Source of the DNA: Larkinella rosea
GTDB taxonomy: Bacteria > Bacteroidota > Bacteroidia > Cytophagales > Spirosomataceae
Length of the DNA: 64,000 nt
Reading direction: 5' to 3'
NCBI RefSeq assembly: GCF_003858635.1
Contig: NZ_RQJO01000007.1
Location: 559,941 to 623,940, forward strand
Below the pieces are notes generated by a model, which worked only from the letters and a program-made list of their open reading frames with translations, was not told the DNA's origin and ran no database searches. Below, piece by piece: positions 11,035 through 19,527 of this stretch (the first letter of the stretch is position 1; every line of letters starts with the position of its first letter). Position numbers and translations under genes: made by a program.

Positions 11035-11071
11035 AAACCCTGACAGCGGCCTTCAGGCCCTGTCAGGGTTT
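11035..11071. terminator. Hairpin terminator
   Basis: Twelve bases (AAACCCTGACAG, 11035-11046) pair with 11060-11071, and the stem is extended by an inner GGCC/GGCC around TTCA. On the reverse strand a T-rich run follows, consistent with termination of the leftward DUF2807 gene. CTGTCAGGG recurs at 11163-11171, spanning that gene's stop codon, so the hairpin arm may have duplicated. Confidence 0.7.
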
Positions 11072-11165
11072 GTACACATTCCCCTCATTAATGAAGCAGA
11101 CGGAAACAACTTACGCTATTACTTGCGATAACGTTGAAAACCGCTGACCGGGTCTTCGACCGCTG

Positions 11166-11918
11166 TCAGGGTTCATTTCGCTCAATTTTGCTGCCTCCCG
11201 ATGCACGCTGGTTGACCTGGGTCGGATTGCCCTTGTAATTGATCTTGCTGGCACCGCTGGCGTCGGCGGTCAGGGATTTCCGGGCGGTTATTTCGGCGTG
11301 GCTCGCACCCGATGCTTTTACATTGACGTCATTGGCCGCGTAGTCAAAGGCTTCGACATGAGCGCCACCGGAAACGTCGAGGGTGAGCTGGTTGATCAAA
11401 CCGGCGATTGAATCGTCATTGGTAGTTGCTTTGGATTCAATCAGTTGCAGTTTTGATCCACCGGACACCACGGCGTTGGTATGGGTGGCAATCACGTCCC
11501 AGGTTCCGTGCGTGCCGCCGGACAGCTCAATGTTCAGATCGGACAGGTTGGTGAATCCTTTGACGCTGGCGTGAACTCCGCCCGAAAAATTAGCGGCCCG
11601 GAGTGTAGGCATTGTAATGGTAAAACCCGTGGTATACTTCCGGTTTTTGTGCGTGCGGTAACTGGCGGTAAGCGTGCCGTTACGGACGGCAACATCCAAT
11701 TCATCGAGGTTGCGTTGATCCCCTTTGGCCATAATTTTGAAACCCGGTCCGGCTTCAACGGTGATGTCAAAACCGCTGCCCATTTCCAGCCGGTCGAATC
11801 CGGTGAGTAGGAACGCTTTCTCTCCCTCCTGAATCGGGCCGATGTCCTCCCGGTTACAACTGGTTAAAAAGGGCAGTACAGCCGTTAATGCGGCCAATAA
11901 AATCACAAAACGTTTCAT
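11166..11918 (-). CDS. DUF2807 (head-GIN domain) lipoprotein
   Basis: Starting at 11918 (MKRFVILLAALTAVLPFLTSC) the protein has a lipoprotein signal with Cys21 as the acylation site. The rest is a repetitive beta-structure of the DUF2807/head-GIN family: repeated S-G-G/S-G-A units (NFSGGVHASV, VSGGSKLQLIES, VSGGAHVEAF, KASGASHAEI, DASGASKINY) predict a right-handed beta-solenoid. Bacteroidetes genomes carry several copies, usually of unknown role at the cell envelope. It is probably monocistronic. A CACCTTTG sequence about 25 nt upstream resembles a -7 box. Confidence 0.87.
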   Translation of the reverse strand: MKRFVILLAALTAVLPFLTSCNREDIGPIQEGEKAFLLTGFDRLEMGSGFDITVEAGPGFKIMAKGDQRNLDELDVAVRNGTLTASYRTHKNRKYTTGFTITMPTLRAANFSGGVHASVKGFTNLSDLNIELSGGTHGTWDVIATHTNAVVSGGSKLQLIESKATTNDDSIAGLINQLTLDVSGGAHVEAFDYAANDVNVKASGASHAEITARKSLTADASGASKINYKGNPTQVNQRASGGSKIERNEP

Positions 11919-12087
11919 CAGTTCTCGTTGTTTAATTCGCAGCAAAGGTGGGCCGGGTCCGGCGATTGATCAATGAAGAATCGTTTCAACTGGAGATTTT
12001 GGGTTCTGAAGCGTACAATAGTAGTTCTTAAAACAAATTCGCTTAAGTTGGTAGTAAATTGAAAATTGATTTATAGAAAGAATTTAT

Positions 12088-13194
12088 ATGACCCGGAAAA
12101 CCATGTCGCGTCGCTACCTTCTACTGATTGCCGTCTTATTCTTCAGTTTTAATGCCGGGGCACAGTCGCCCTACAAACCGTGGATGATTGGCGAATTTTC
12201 CAAACAAAATGCCGCCAACCCGGTTTTGAACGCCAAAAACACGACGACATTCAACTGTCCGGTGCGGGGCGAATCGGTGCGCTGGGAAGAGAAAGACGTC
12301 TTTAATCCGGCGGTGGTGGTTCGCAACGGCAAAATTTGCCTCATCTACCGGGCGGAGGACACCGTTGGAAAACACGCCGGCACCTCGCGGCTCGGACTGG
12401 CTACCAGCACCGACGGGATTCACTTCAAGCGGTTACCTAAACCGGTTTTTTACCCCGACAACGACGCCATGAAAACGTATGAATGGGAGGGCGGTTGCGA
12501 AGATCCGCGGATTGTGGAAAGCCCGAATCGCGTGTATGTCATGACCTATACCTCCTACGACGGCGACAAAGCCCGCCTTTGTGTGGCAACTTCCAAAAAT
12601 CTGGTGAACTGGCAGAAGCAGGGACTGGCGTTCGATGATTTAAAATACCGCAACGGATGGTCGAAATCGGGTTCGATTGTCTGCAAACGGGTTGGCAGCC
12701 GGATTGTGGCGCAAAAAATCAACGGGAAGTACTGGATGTATTGGGGTGATCAGCCGCAGCTTTACTGCGCGTCGTCGCCGGATCTGATTCACTGGACGCC
12801 CGTGGAAACCGCCGACGGCAAGCTGTTTGCCGCGGCCGAATACCGAAAGGGCAAACACGATTTCCGTTTACTGGAACCCGGCCCACCCGCTCTTTTAACC
12901 AGAAACGGGATTGTGCTGTTGTATAATGGGATGAACAACGGCAAGGATGGCGACCCGGATTTGCCGGACGGAACCTATGCAGCCGGTCAGTTGCTGTTCG
13001 ACGCCAGCGACCCCACCAAATTGCTCGATCGATCAGAAACATATTTCATGAAACCGGATCAGCCGTACGAGATAGTCGGGCAGGTCAATAATGTTTGCTT
13101 TATCGAAGGGATGGTTCCATACAAAGGCAAGTGGTTTTTGTATTACGGAACTGCCGATTCCAAAATTGCGGTGGCCACAGCCCCTGCGAAGTAA
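12088..13194 (+). CDS. Secreted GH130-family glycoside phosphorylase/hydrolase
   Basis: The 368-residue protein has a signal peptide (cut near FNAGAQS) and a five-bladed beta-propeller of the GH130 type. Diagnostic stretches are DVFNPAVVVRNGKICLIYR, TSRLGLATSTDGIHF, GGCEDPRIVE and YNGMNNG near the C-terminus. Family members phosphorolyse or hydrolyse beta-mannosides. The signal peptide suggests a periplasmic enzyme, where hydrolysis rather than phosphorolysis would be more natural. An ATG at 12103 (MSRRYLLL) is an alternative start. No SusC/D pair is adjacent. Confidence 0.85.
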   Translation: MTRKTMSRRYLLLIAVLFFSFNAGAQSPYKPWMIGEFSKQNAANPVLNAKNTTTFNCPVRGESVRWEEKDVFNPAVVVRNGKICLIYRAEDTVGKHAGTSRLGLATSTDGIHFKRLPKPVFYPDNDAMKTYEWEGGCEDPRIVESPNRVYVMTYTSYDGDKARLCVATSKNLVNWQKQGLAFDDLKYRNGWSKSGSIVCKRVGSRIVAQKINGKYWMYWGDQPQLYCASSPDLIHWTPVETADGKLFAAAEYRKGKHDFRLLEPGPPALLTRNGIVLLYNGMNNGKDGDPDLPDGTYAAGQLLFDASDPTKLLDRSETYFMKPDQPYEIVGQVNNVCFIEGMVPYKGKWFLYYGTADSKIAVATAPAK

Positions 13195-13267
13195 CTTGAG
13201 CCGGTTACCGGTTACAGCGGTCATCACGTAAATTCAAGACCCAAAGCGTTACGCTCTCTATCTGATT

Positions 13268-13482
13268 TTAAACCTTATCCAATGACTTTTCGAGGTGGGA
13301 GTGAAAATCCGGGTGATAGCTGCCAAAATGAATTTCCCGGGTGTTGGAAAAAAGATCGTGGCCGACAACTCCTCCCGGTCATTTTCGTCGTTCAGCAAAT
13401 CCATCTGCCGATGCAGTGGCTCTTTAATTCGGCTAAAACAAGCGGTTTTCAAGTATTCTTTCCCGGCGTAATACCCCCACAT
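13268..13482 (-). pseudogene. Frameshifted remnant of an unrecognised small protein
   Basis: Reading leftward from ATG at 13480-13482, the frame begins MWGYYAGKEYLKTACFSRIK and stays protein-like until a T6 run at about 13350-13356. Past the run the original frame becomes unnatural. If the run is shortened by two bases, the reading continues as ATIFSNTREIHFGSYHPDF and ends at a stop at 13268-13270. This implies a single indel in a homopolymer. I do not recognise the family. It may be a decayed gene or a sequencing error. The region otherwise holds no better gene. Confidence 0.35.
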
Positions 13483-13500
13483 GAAGTCTGAAATGGTATT

Positions 13501-13530
13501 CTCCGCTTAACTCTTTTGTGTTCCGCGAAA
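13501..13530. repeat. Half copy of the CTCCGCTTAACTC repeat
   Basis: CTCCGCTTAACTC followed by TTCCGCGAAA matches pieces of the long inverted repeat at 44204-44303. It lies just past the 3' end of the ABC ATPase gene, which is read leftward. Confidence 0.5.
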
Positions 13531-13534
13531 CAAC

Positions 13535-15046
13535 TTAGTACCTATTCTCAATCGTACCTTTCCCCGCATCCAGCCGCAAAACCTGCGTTACACAGGCCGG
13601 AATTTCTTCGGCATAGTGGGAAACATACAACAGCGTTCGCTCGGACGACTGACACAATTCATCGACCAGATCCCGAAAGCGGGCGATGTGGGGCGGGTCC
13701 AGATTCTGGCAGGGTTCATCCAGCACCAGTAGGGGCGGGTTTTTGGTCAATGCCCGGGCCAGCAGCACCCAGCGTTGTTCGCCCGTAGAAAGTTGCGCCA
13801 GGCGTTTGTCGCGGAGGTGCTGGATGCGCAGCAAATCCAGCATGAAATTCAGCTGGTCGGCTTGTTCCGTCGTCAGTTTCCGAAACAAACCTGCCGTATC
13901 GAACAGCCCGGACGCGACGACTTTCCACACCGGTTGCTCACGCGGGAAATACAGATGAAGTTCCGGCGACACAAAACCGATGTTGCGTTTGATGTCCCAG
14001 ATGCTCTCGCCGGTTCCGCGTTTTCGGTCAAACAGCACGAAATCATTGCGGTAACTCTGCGGATTGTCCGCCGTAATCAAGCTCAGCAGGGTCGATTTGC
14101 CCGAACCGTTGGGTCCCAAAACCGCCCATTTTTCGCCCCGCCGAACCGCCCAGTCGATCGAATCGAGCACCACTTTTTCGCCGTAACTGACCGTCACATC
14201 CTGCATTCGAACCGCATATTCAAACGGAATGGCGGAGGTGTTCAGCCAGCGTTGGAGCAGGGTTGGGTCAGTCAGGGTTTCCGGCGCGGATTCGGGTCCG
14301 GAAGGCCTCTCGTCCCTGGCGCCCTGCCAGCTGATCTGTCCGTCGGTCAGTTCAACCACGTGCGTGATGCAATCCGGTAGTTCACGGGGCGTCGTCACCA
14401 GCACCAGTGTGGTATCTTCGGCTGCAATCCGGTTTAAAATGCCGTGGAGACGTTCGCGGCTGCTGGTGTCCAGACCGCCAAAGGGGTTATCGAGTAATAG
14501 GATTTTGGGTCGGCGCAGCAACGAACGCGCCAGCAGCGTCCGCCGGGTTTCGCCGTTGGAAAGTGAAGTAAGGTGGCGATCCAGCAAGTGCGTAATGTGC
14601 ACCCAGCCCGCCACTTCGGCCAGCCATTCTTCCGAATAGGCCGGAGGAGGGAGGGAAACCGAATGCTCATTGACGGTTCCGGTGGGTTTGATCCGGTGCT
14701 GCAAAACTTCCCAAACCGTCGGGGATTCCCCGGCCGAATCGGCGTTGAACCGTTGCTGGTAATACCGGGCCGACGAAGCCACCTGACGATCAAACTGGTA
14801 GTCGTTGGCCACCTGCTCAACCATGTCGCGCAACACGCCGACGGGATGGGTATAGTGTCCGCCCGAAACCGGCAGCCGACCGCTTAAGGTATCGAGAAAC
14901 GAGCTTTTTCCGGAACTGGTGGGTCCTAAAACCGCCCAGTGTTCACCCGTTTTCAGGGTCCAGTCAATGTGTTGGAGAACAAGGCCGGTGGGTCGGCGAA
15001 CCGTGGCATTTTGTAAGGTAAGCAGGGGAACAATTGACATTTGCAT
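13535..15046 (-). CDS. ModF/PhrA-like protein with two ABC ATPase domains
   Basis: This 503-residue soluble protein has two fused ABC ATPase domains and no membrane segment. NBD1 has the Walker A variant GPTSSGKSS (about 40-48), signature LSNGE and Walker B ILLLDNPFGGLD. NBD2 has GPNGSGKSTLLSL, LSTGEQR and LVLDEPCQNLD. The order and the phrase WAVLGPNGSGKSTLLSLI are typical of ModF/YlmA/PhrA proteins, whose role is unclear despite links to molybdate and photorepair genes. A molybdoenzyme cluster lies about 18 kb away but is not linked. A TAAGTTTG -7-like box lies at 15061-15068. Confidence 0.85.
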   Translation of the reverse strand: MQMSIVPLLTLQNATVRRPTGLVLQHIDWTLKTGEHWAVLGPTSSGKSSFLDTLSGRLPVSGGHYTHPVGVLRDMVEQVANDYQFDRQVASSARYYQQRFNADSAGESPTVWEVLQHRIKPTGTVNEHSVSLPPPAYSEEWLAEVAGWVHITHLLDRHLTSLSNGETRRTLLARSLLRRPKILLLDNPFGGLDTSSRERLHGILNRIAAEDTTLVLVTTPRELPDCITHVVELTDGQISWQGARDERPSGPESAPETLTDPTLLQRWLNTSAIPFEYAVRMQDVTVSYGEKVVLDSIDWAVRRGEKWAVLGPNGSGKSTLLSLITADNPQSYRNDFVLFDRKRGTGESIWDIKRNIGFVSPELHLYFPREQPVWKVVASGLFDTAGLFRKLTTEQADQLNFMLDLLRIQHLRDKRLAQLSTGEQRWVLLARALTKNPPLLVLDEPCQNLDPPHIARFRDLVDELCQSSERTLLYVSHYAEEIPACVTQVLRLDAGKGTIENRY

Positions 15047-15086
15047 GCGGTTTTGGTCCCCAAACTTACAAAGACTGGCACAATAT

Positions 15087-15199
15087 GCGGTTTTCAGTTT
15101 ACGGTTTTTGGTATTCGGTTTTCAGCGTGCAATCCAATTCATAAGGAGACCCCATAATCGGTTATACCGAAAACCGTAAACCGTATATCAAAAAACCGC
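15087..15199. repeat. Intergenic inverted repeat, TATACGGTTTTCGG family, copy 2
   Basis: The left arm 15087-15125 (begins GCGGTTTTCAGTTTACGG) pairs imperfectly with the right arm 15159-15199 around a loop of about 33 nt. It fills most of the gap between two leftward genes. Its sub-blocks GGTTTTCAGTTTACGG and TTTTCGGTATA are shared with copy 1. Confidence 0.65.
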
Positions 15200-15206
15200 A
15201 CACCGT

Positions 15207-15917
15207 CTACACTTCCGCTTTTGCTGGCTTTTTCTTCTTTCGGGAACTCCGTTTGGCCGAAACCGCAGCCCGTTGCAGGCCCCGGGTCAGGGCAAAGGCT
15301 ACCGGAACCGGCAGCGCCGACAGCAGAACTTCGTCGAATCGGCGGGCAATATCGGCAATGGTTTGGGCTTTATCCGTGCCGTTGATGATGCCGCGCGCTT
15401 TTTCGTATTCCGGCGGGAGGTTGTCTTTAATGAATTGACCGAGCCGTTTGCCGGTAAACCAGCCTTCCTTCATGCCCTGTACCGCAATCCGGTACGCCAG
15501 ATCCGGTTTTTTAGCCAGATCCGGATGGGCAATCAGATCGACATGGAGAAACTGACTGGCCCGCGCGTAATTGGTGCGCCCGGTCAGCTGCACGTAGCCC
15601 CGGCCCTTGAAGCGGGCGCCGTCGCCGGGCTGCGTATTGCCCAGAACTTTCCCGACGGTGGTTCCCGGCCCGTAGAGTTTATTGAAACGGTCGTCGGTGC
15701 CAAATTCGTCGATGGGTTCCATTGTGTGGGCGGTTTCCCATTTGAAAGTGGCCAGGCAGTACGCCAACTGCCGACGGTCTTTCTCGGAATCGGTAAAGCG
15801 ATCGTCCTGTTCAATCTGGTCGATCAGGAAGTCGATGGCATCGACCAGCGGCTGCGTTAATTTGCCGAAACGGGTGCGGTAAGCGTCGAAGAATTTTTTG
15901 CGATTGAAGGGTTGCAT
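15207..15917 (-). CDS. GH19-like chitinase/endolysin-type muramidase
   Basis: The 236-residue protein contains the lysozyme-like fold of phage-type GH19 enzymes: FKWETAHTMEPIDEFG (catalytic Glu, about 59-74), then GARFKGRGYVQLTGRTNYA (about 99-117) and ANNxR-like downstream positions. There is no obvious signal peptide, and the C-terminus is a basic tail (KRSSRKKKKPAKAEV). Such proteins occur as phage lysins, but similar stand-alone genes are common in Bacteroidetes. No other phage gene is adjacent, so a prophage is not supported. Confidence 0.78.
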   Translation of the reverse strand: MQPFNRKKFFDAYRTRFGKLTQPLVDAIDFLIDQIEQDDRFTDSEKDRRQLAYCLATFKWETAHTMEPIDEFGTDDRFNKLYGPGTTVGKVLGNTQPGDGARFKGRGYVQLTGRTNYARASQFLHVDLIAHPDLAKKPDLAYRIAVQGMKEGWFTGKRLGQFIKDNLPPEYEKARGIINGTDKAQTIADIARRFDEVLLSALPVPVAFALTRGLQRAAVSAKRSSRKKKKPAKAEV

Positions 15918-16008
15918 GAGTCAAAATCAATTGAGAGTGAGTCAAACGAATACCCCCCTAAGTTGACGCAAATTCAACGGATTACGGCAAGATTTTTATT
16001 TAACGGTT

Positions 16009-19000
16009 TTACTGCAAAAGTCGAAGTAAGTCGTTCTTAGTCAATGATTTCAACAGGGCCGTATCGGTTTTGACGAGATGATCGGCCAGTTCTTTTTTGG
16101 AATCCTGCAACGCCAGAATTTTCTCTTCAATCGTATCGGGACAAATCAGGCGCACCGCCACTACGTTTTTCTTCTGGCCAATGCGGTAACTCCGGTCGAT
16201 GGCCTGGTTTTCCACCGCCGGATTCCACCACGGATCGACCAGATAGACGTAGTCTGCCTGCGTCAGATTCAGACCCGTACCACCGGCTTTCAGGCTGATT
16301 AAAAACACCCGAACCGAGCTGTCTTCCTGAAACCGATTCACGCTGGTGGCCCGATGCGTGGTTTGTCCAGTGAGGTATTCGAAGCGGATGTTCCTGAACT
16401 CCAGTTCTTTCCGGATCAGGTCGAGCATGGAAACGAACTGCGAAAAAACCAGGATTTTGTGCTGGGGCGATTTGCTTTCGATCTGTTCCACCAGCATCTC
16501 GATTTTCGCTGACGCATTGCCATAGAATTCGTCGTCGTTGAGCAAAACCGGGGAGTTGCAGATTTGCCGGAGCTTGGTAAGTCCCTGGAGTACGTGCAAA
16601 CGGGACCGGGGAATGTCGCCTTCTTTCGTGCTCAGTAGAAAATTGCGAAATTCCTGTTCGTACGCGTCGTAAACTTTGCGCTGTTCCGGGCCCATTTCGC
16701 AATGAATGATCATCTCGGTTTTGTCGGGCAATTCGGTGGCTACCTGAGCCTTGGTCCGCCGTAACAGGAATGGCCTGATTTTCTGCTGGAGTTCGCGGGC
16801 GCGTTTCCGATCATCAAACTTGTCGATCGGTGTCGAATAATGCGCCCGGAAATGGTGGAAATTTCCCAGCAAACCGGGGCAGGCAAACGAGAGCTGACCG
16901 AACAAATCGAAGGTATTGTTTTCAATCGGCGTTCCCGTCAGCACCAGTTTGTTGCGCGACTGGAGCAGCCGGGCGGCATGATACCGCTGGGATTCCGGAT
17001 TTTTAATGGCCTGCGATTCGTCCAGAATAATGTAGTTAAAGGTGCATTCTTTCAAAAAACGCACACTGGAAACCAGCGTACCGTATGACGTCAGGATGAT
17101 GTCGAACGAATCGAGATCCGTTTCTTTCAGGATGCGATTGGCGCCGTGGAAGGTATACAACCGGAGCGTTGGCGCAAACTTCGCGACTTCGGCCTGCCAG
17201 TTGAACAATAGCGAGGTCGGCACGATAATCAGGTTGGCACCGGAGCGGTTTTTGGCTTTCTGAATCAATAGAAACGCGATGATCTGAAGCGTTTTGCCCA
17301 GCCCCATGTCATCGGCCAGGCAGCCGCCAAAACCGATTTCGTCCAGAAAATTGAGCCAGTTCAAACCCTCTTTCTGGTAGTCGCGCAGGGTCGCCCGTAA
17401 CTCGGCCGGTATTTCCACCGGGCGGATGGATTGAAAATCAGCAAATTGAGTCGTTAGGGTCTGCAACTGGTTTTTCGCATCGGAGCTGAGCTGGCCTTCG
17501 TCGTACAATTCCTGCATTTGTGAAAAACCGATGCGGGGTGTTCGAATCCGCTCTTCTACAACCTCACCCGCCAGAAAATAGCCGGAAAACCGTTCCAGCC
17601 ACTCGACGGGCAATACGCCCAGGGTGCCGTCGTCGAGCGGCACAAACCGGCTCTTGTTTTTTACGGCTTTGTGCAGGTGTTTCAGCGTGACTTTCTGCTT
17701 GCCGAACGACAGCCCGAGTTCCGTTTCGAACCAGTTCAAACCGCTGTTCACCACGACGGAAACCTTCGCTTTGTACGGATTCAGGCGGTTATTTTGCAGA
17801 GAATTAAAGCCCAGAATCCGAATGTCCTGATTGTGCCAGGCTTCAAACGCGTTCAAAAACCAATCTTCATCCAGCACGTGCTTCCGGTGTAAATAAAAAT
17901 AGGTCTGGCCGAGCTGGTTCTGAAAATCAGGATGTTGAGCCGCCACGGCCATGGTGAACTGGATTTCGGCGGCATCGTCGCGGGCTACCGAAAACGGTTT
18001 TCCCCGGCTATCAGTCGAATAAATCGGTTTTTTGGACATCACCGGCACTTCCACTTTTCCGTATTTCATCACCGGCGTCAGAATGACGTAATCTTCGGAC
18101 GCGCTCAGGTAAAGAAGCCGCTCGTATTGCTGATGAAAACCGCCCTCTTCGAGTTGCGCGGGCGTTGCCGGTTGCAGGTGTGCGTAGTCGATTCGGATCG
18201 TGTCCTCCAAGGGGGCTAAAACCGCCTGCCGGAAGTCTTCAAACTTCGACTCATGAATAACAATTTTATCGTTTTTCCGGCTGAAATAATCGATAACGCG
18301 CAGGGAATCAGGTTTGTTGATTAGATGTAACTCGTCGTTGAGGAAGATGAAATAATCGTATTTCAGAACGAGGTTGTGGATCGACTGCGGTTTTTCGATG
18401 GTTAGATGGCCTTCGAGCTCATAGAAATGATGAACCGGACGGACCAATAAATGCAGGTCGGTCGAGAGCGTTTTCACCGACACCGGCACAAGTGAATGGG
18501 ACGTAATGTTTTCGGAAACGCGGGTGTCGTGGTAATAAAATGCCAGTTTGGCGGGATTTTCGACCACCAGCTGCAAATCTTTCAGATCGGTTTCTTCCTT
18601 TTTCGTTCGATGCGGATTCTGGAATTTCGCCAGTGCCGAATAAAACTTCAGTTCGCTCACTTGGTCCAGTTGGGTGAGCAATTCGAGTGGTTGCAGGGGC
18701 GTCAGCGGGCTCTTGATTTTGCCATCCCGGGCCGTTGGGGCCTCAAACAGTTCCAGTGAGAAATTGTCGTTGTACCGGTGTTTGGTAAAAACAACAATGC
18801 GTTTTTGCGGGGACGGTTGTCCATCCGAAACCGGAACTAGCGACCGGGGCTTCGCGATCAGTTGGGTAGTCAGGGCCTCTTTATCGCCTGAAGTCAACCG
18901 AAGCAGGCCGGGTTGTCTGGGCCGGATGGTGAACGACCGGGGCTCGTAGTCGACACGGAAATAATCGTCCAGACAAGGTTCATTTTCCAGACCGTAATCC

Positions 19001-19368
19001 CGCGCAACCGATTTGATCGCTTCCTGCCGGAGCTTGGGGTCGAAGAAAATCCGGAATTCTTTTCGTCGCATAATCGCCGACAACACCAGGGCCTGATGCT
19101 CGCACAAGCGGTTTTTGGGCGACAAACAGGGGCAGCTGATCCACAGACTCTGATCGGATTGTCTGACACTGACCGGCGGAAAATCCAGGTCGCGGGTTGC
19201 GCTCGAAAAAATGCCCTGATCGACGGCAATATCGAGCACGTGGATGTTCGAATAGCTGGCGGTTGGGTAGGCCGACGCGAAACTATGCTTTAACAGAAGC
19301 GCGTCGGTCAGGGTGGGAATTGTGATCATTTCCAGACAATACTCCTCAGGAGTAAGCGGATTCGGCAT
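16009..19368 (-). CDS. SNF2-family DNA-dependent ATPase with SWIM-like zinc finger
   Basis: The protein is 1119 residues as drawn; an internal ATG at 19329 (MITIPTLTD) is possible. An N-terminal CPCLSPKNRLCEH motif (CxC...CxH, about residues 98-110) is a SWIM-type zinc finger. After a long middle region of beta-rich sequence, the SNF2 core begins near residue 665: DDMGLGKTLQ (motif I), ILDESQAIKN (II), LTGTPIENN (III), ISLKAGGTGLNL and DPWWNPAVENQAIDRSYRIGQ (V/VI). These proteins translocate on duplex DNA and remodel nucleoprotein. The bacterial role is unclear. The gene is solitary and all motifs are intact. Confidence 0.92.
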   Translation of the reverse strand: MPNPLTPEEYCLEMITIPTLTDALLLKHSFASAYPTASYSNIHVLDIAVDQGIFSSATRDLDFPPVSVRQSDQSLWISCPCLSPKNRLCEHQALVLSAIMRRKEFRIFFDPKLRQEAIKSVARDYGLENEPCLDDYFRVDYEPRSFTIRPRQPGLLRLTSGDKEALTTQLIAKPRSLVPVSDGQPSPQKRIVVFTKHRYNDNFSLELFEAPTARDGKIKSPLTPLQPLELLTQLDQVSELKFYSALAKFQNPHRTKKEETDLKDLQLVVENPAKLAFYYHDTRVSENITSHSLVPVSVKTLSTDLHLLVRPVHHFYELEGHLTIEKPQSIHNLVLKYDYFIFLNDELHLINKPDSLRVIDYFSRKNDKIVIHESKFEDFRQAVLAPLEDTIRIDYAHLQPATPAQLEEGGFHQQYERLLYLSASEDYVILTPVMKYGKVEVPVMSKKPIYSTDSRGKPFSVARDDAAEIQFTMAVAAQHPDFQNQLGQTYFYLHRKHVLDEDWFLNAFEAWHNQDIRILGFNSLQNNRLNPYKAKVSVVVNSGLNWFETELGLSFGKQKVTLKHLHKAVKNKSRFVPLDDGTLGVLPVEWLERFSGYFLAGEVVEERIRTPRIGFSQMQELYDEGQLSSDAKNQLQTLTTQFADFQSIRPVEIPAELRATLRDYQKEGLNWLNFLDEIGFGGCLADDMGLGKTLQIIAFLLIQKAKNRSGANLIIVPTSLLFNWQAEVAKFAPTLRLYTFHGANRILKETDLDSFDIILTSYGTLVSSVRFLKECTFNYIILDESQAIKNPESQRYHAARLLQSRNKLVLTGTPIENNTFDLFGQLSFACPGLLGNFHHFRAHYSTPIDKFDDRKRARELQQKIRPFLLRRTKAQVATELPDKTEMIIHCEMGPEQRKVYDAYEQEFRNFLLSTKEGDIPRSRLHVLQGLTKLRQICNSPVLLNDDEFYGNASAKIEMLVEQIESKSPQHKILVFSQFVSMLDLIRKELEFRNIRFEYLTGQTTHRATSVNRFQEDSSVRVFLISLKAGGTGLNLTQADYVYLVDPWWNPAVENQAIDRSYRIGQKKNVVAVRLICPDTIEEKILALQDSKKELADHLVKTDTALLKSLTKNDLLRLLQ

Positions 19369-19456
19369 GGGCTTCGTGATGACTATTGCGTTGAAAATTC
19401 TCCCGCAATTTACGTCATAACCCTTGCTTACGCTACTCGGAGCGAAGCCGGATCGA

Positions 19457-19486
19457 TTGAATTAAGGAGATAAGACGCTATTTTTG
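19457..19486 (+). promoter_or_regulatory. Bacteroidetes-type promoter of the GH127 gene
   Basis: TTG (19457-19459), a 19-nt spacer, then TATTTTTG (19479-19486) match the sigma-ABfr pattern TTG-N17-23-TAnnTTTG. Transcription would begin near 19491-19494, after the ATG at 19489, so the downstream ATG at 19528 is the likely start. Confidence 0.6.
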
Positions 19487-19527
19487 GAATGCATGTACCC
19501 ATACTAAACCCCATTCGCAACCCACTG

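Noticed and set aside
13282-13491. 69-codon forward frame in the gap after the GH130 gene
   Set aside because: The opposite strand reads as a better protein once one indel is allowed. The forward frame has low-complexity, shadow-like composition.
13775-14380. 201-codon frame on the forward strand
   Set aside because: It is antisense to the ModF-like gene, whose Walker and signature motifs are intact on the other strand.
15207-15917. Prophage remnant around the GH19-like lysozyme
   Set aside because: No holin, structural, integrase or attachment-site sequence is adjacent, and both flanks are ordinary host genes.
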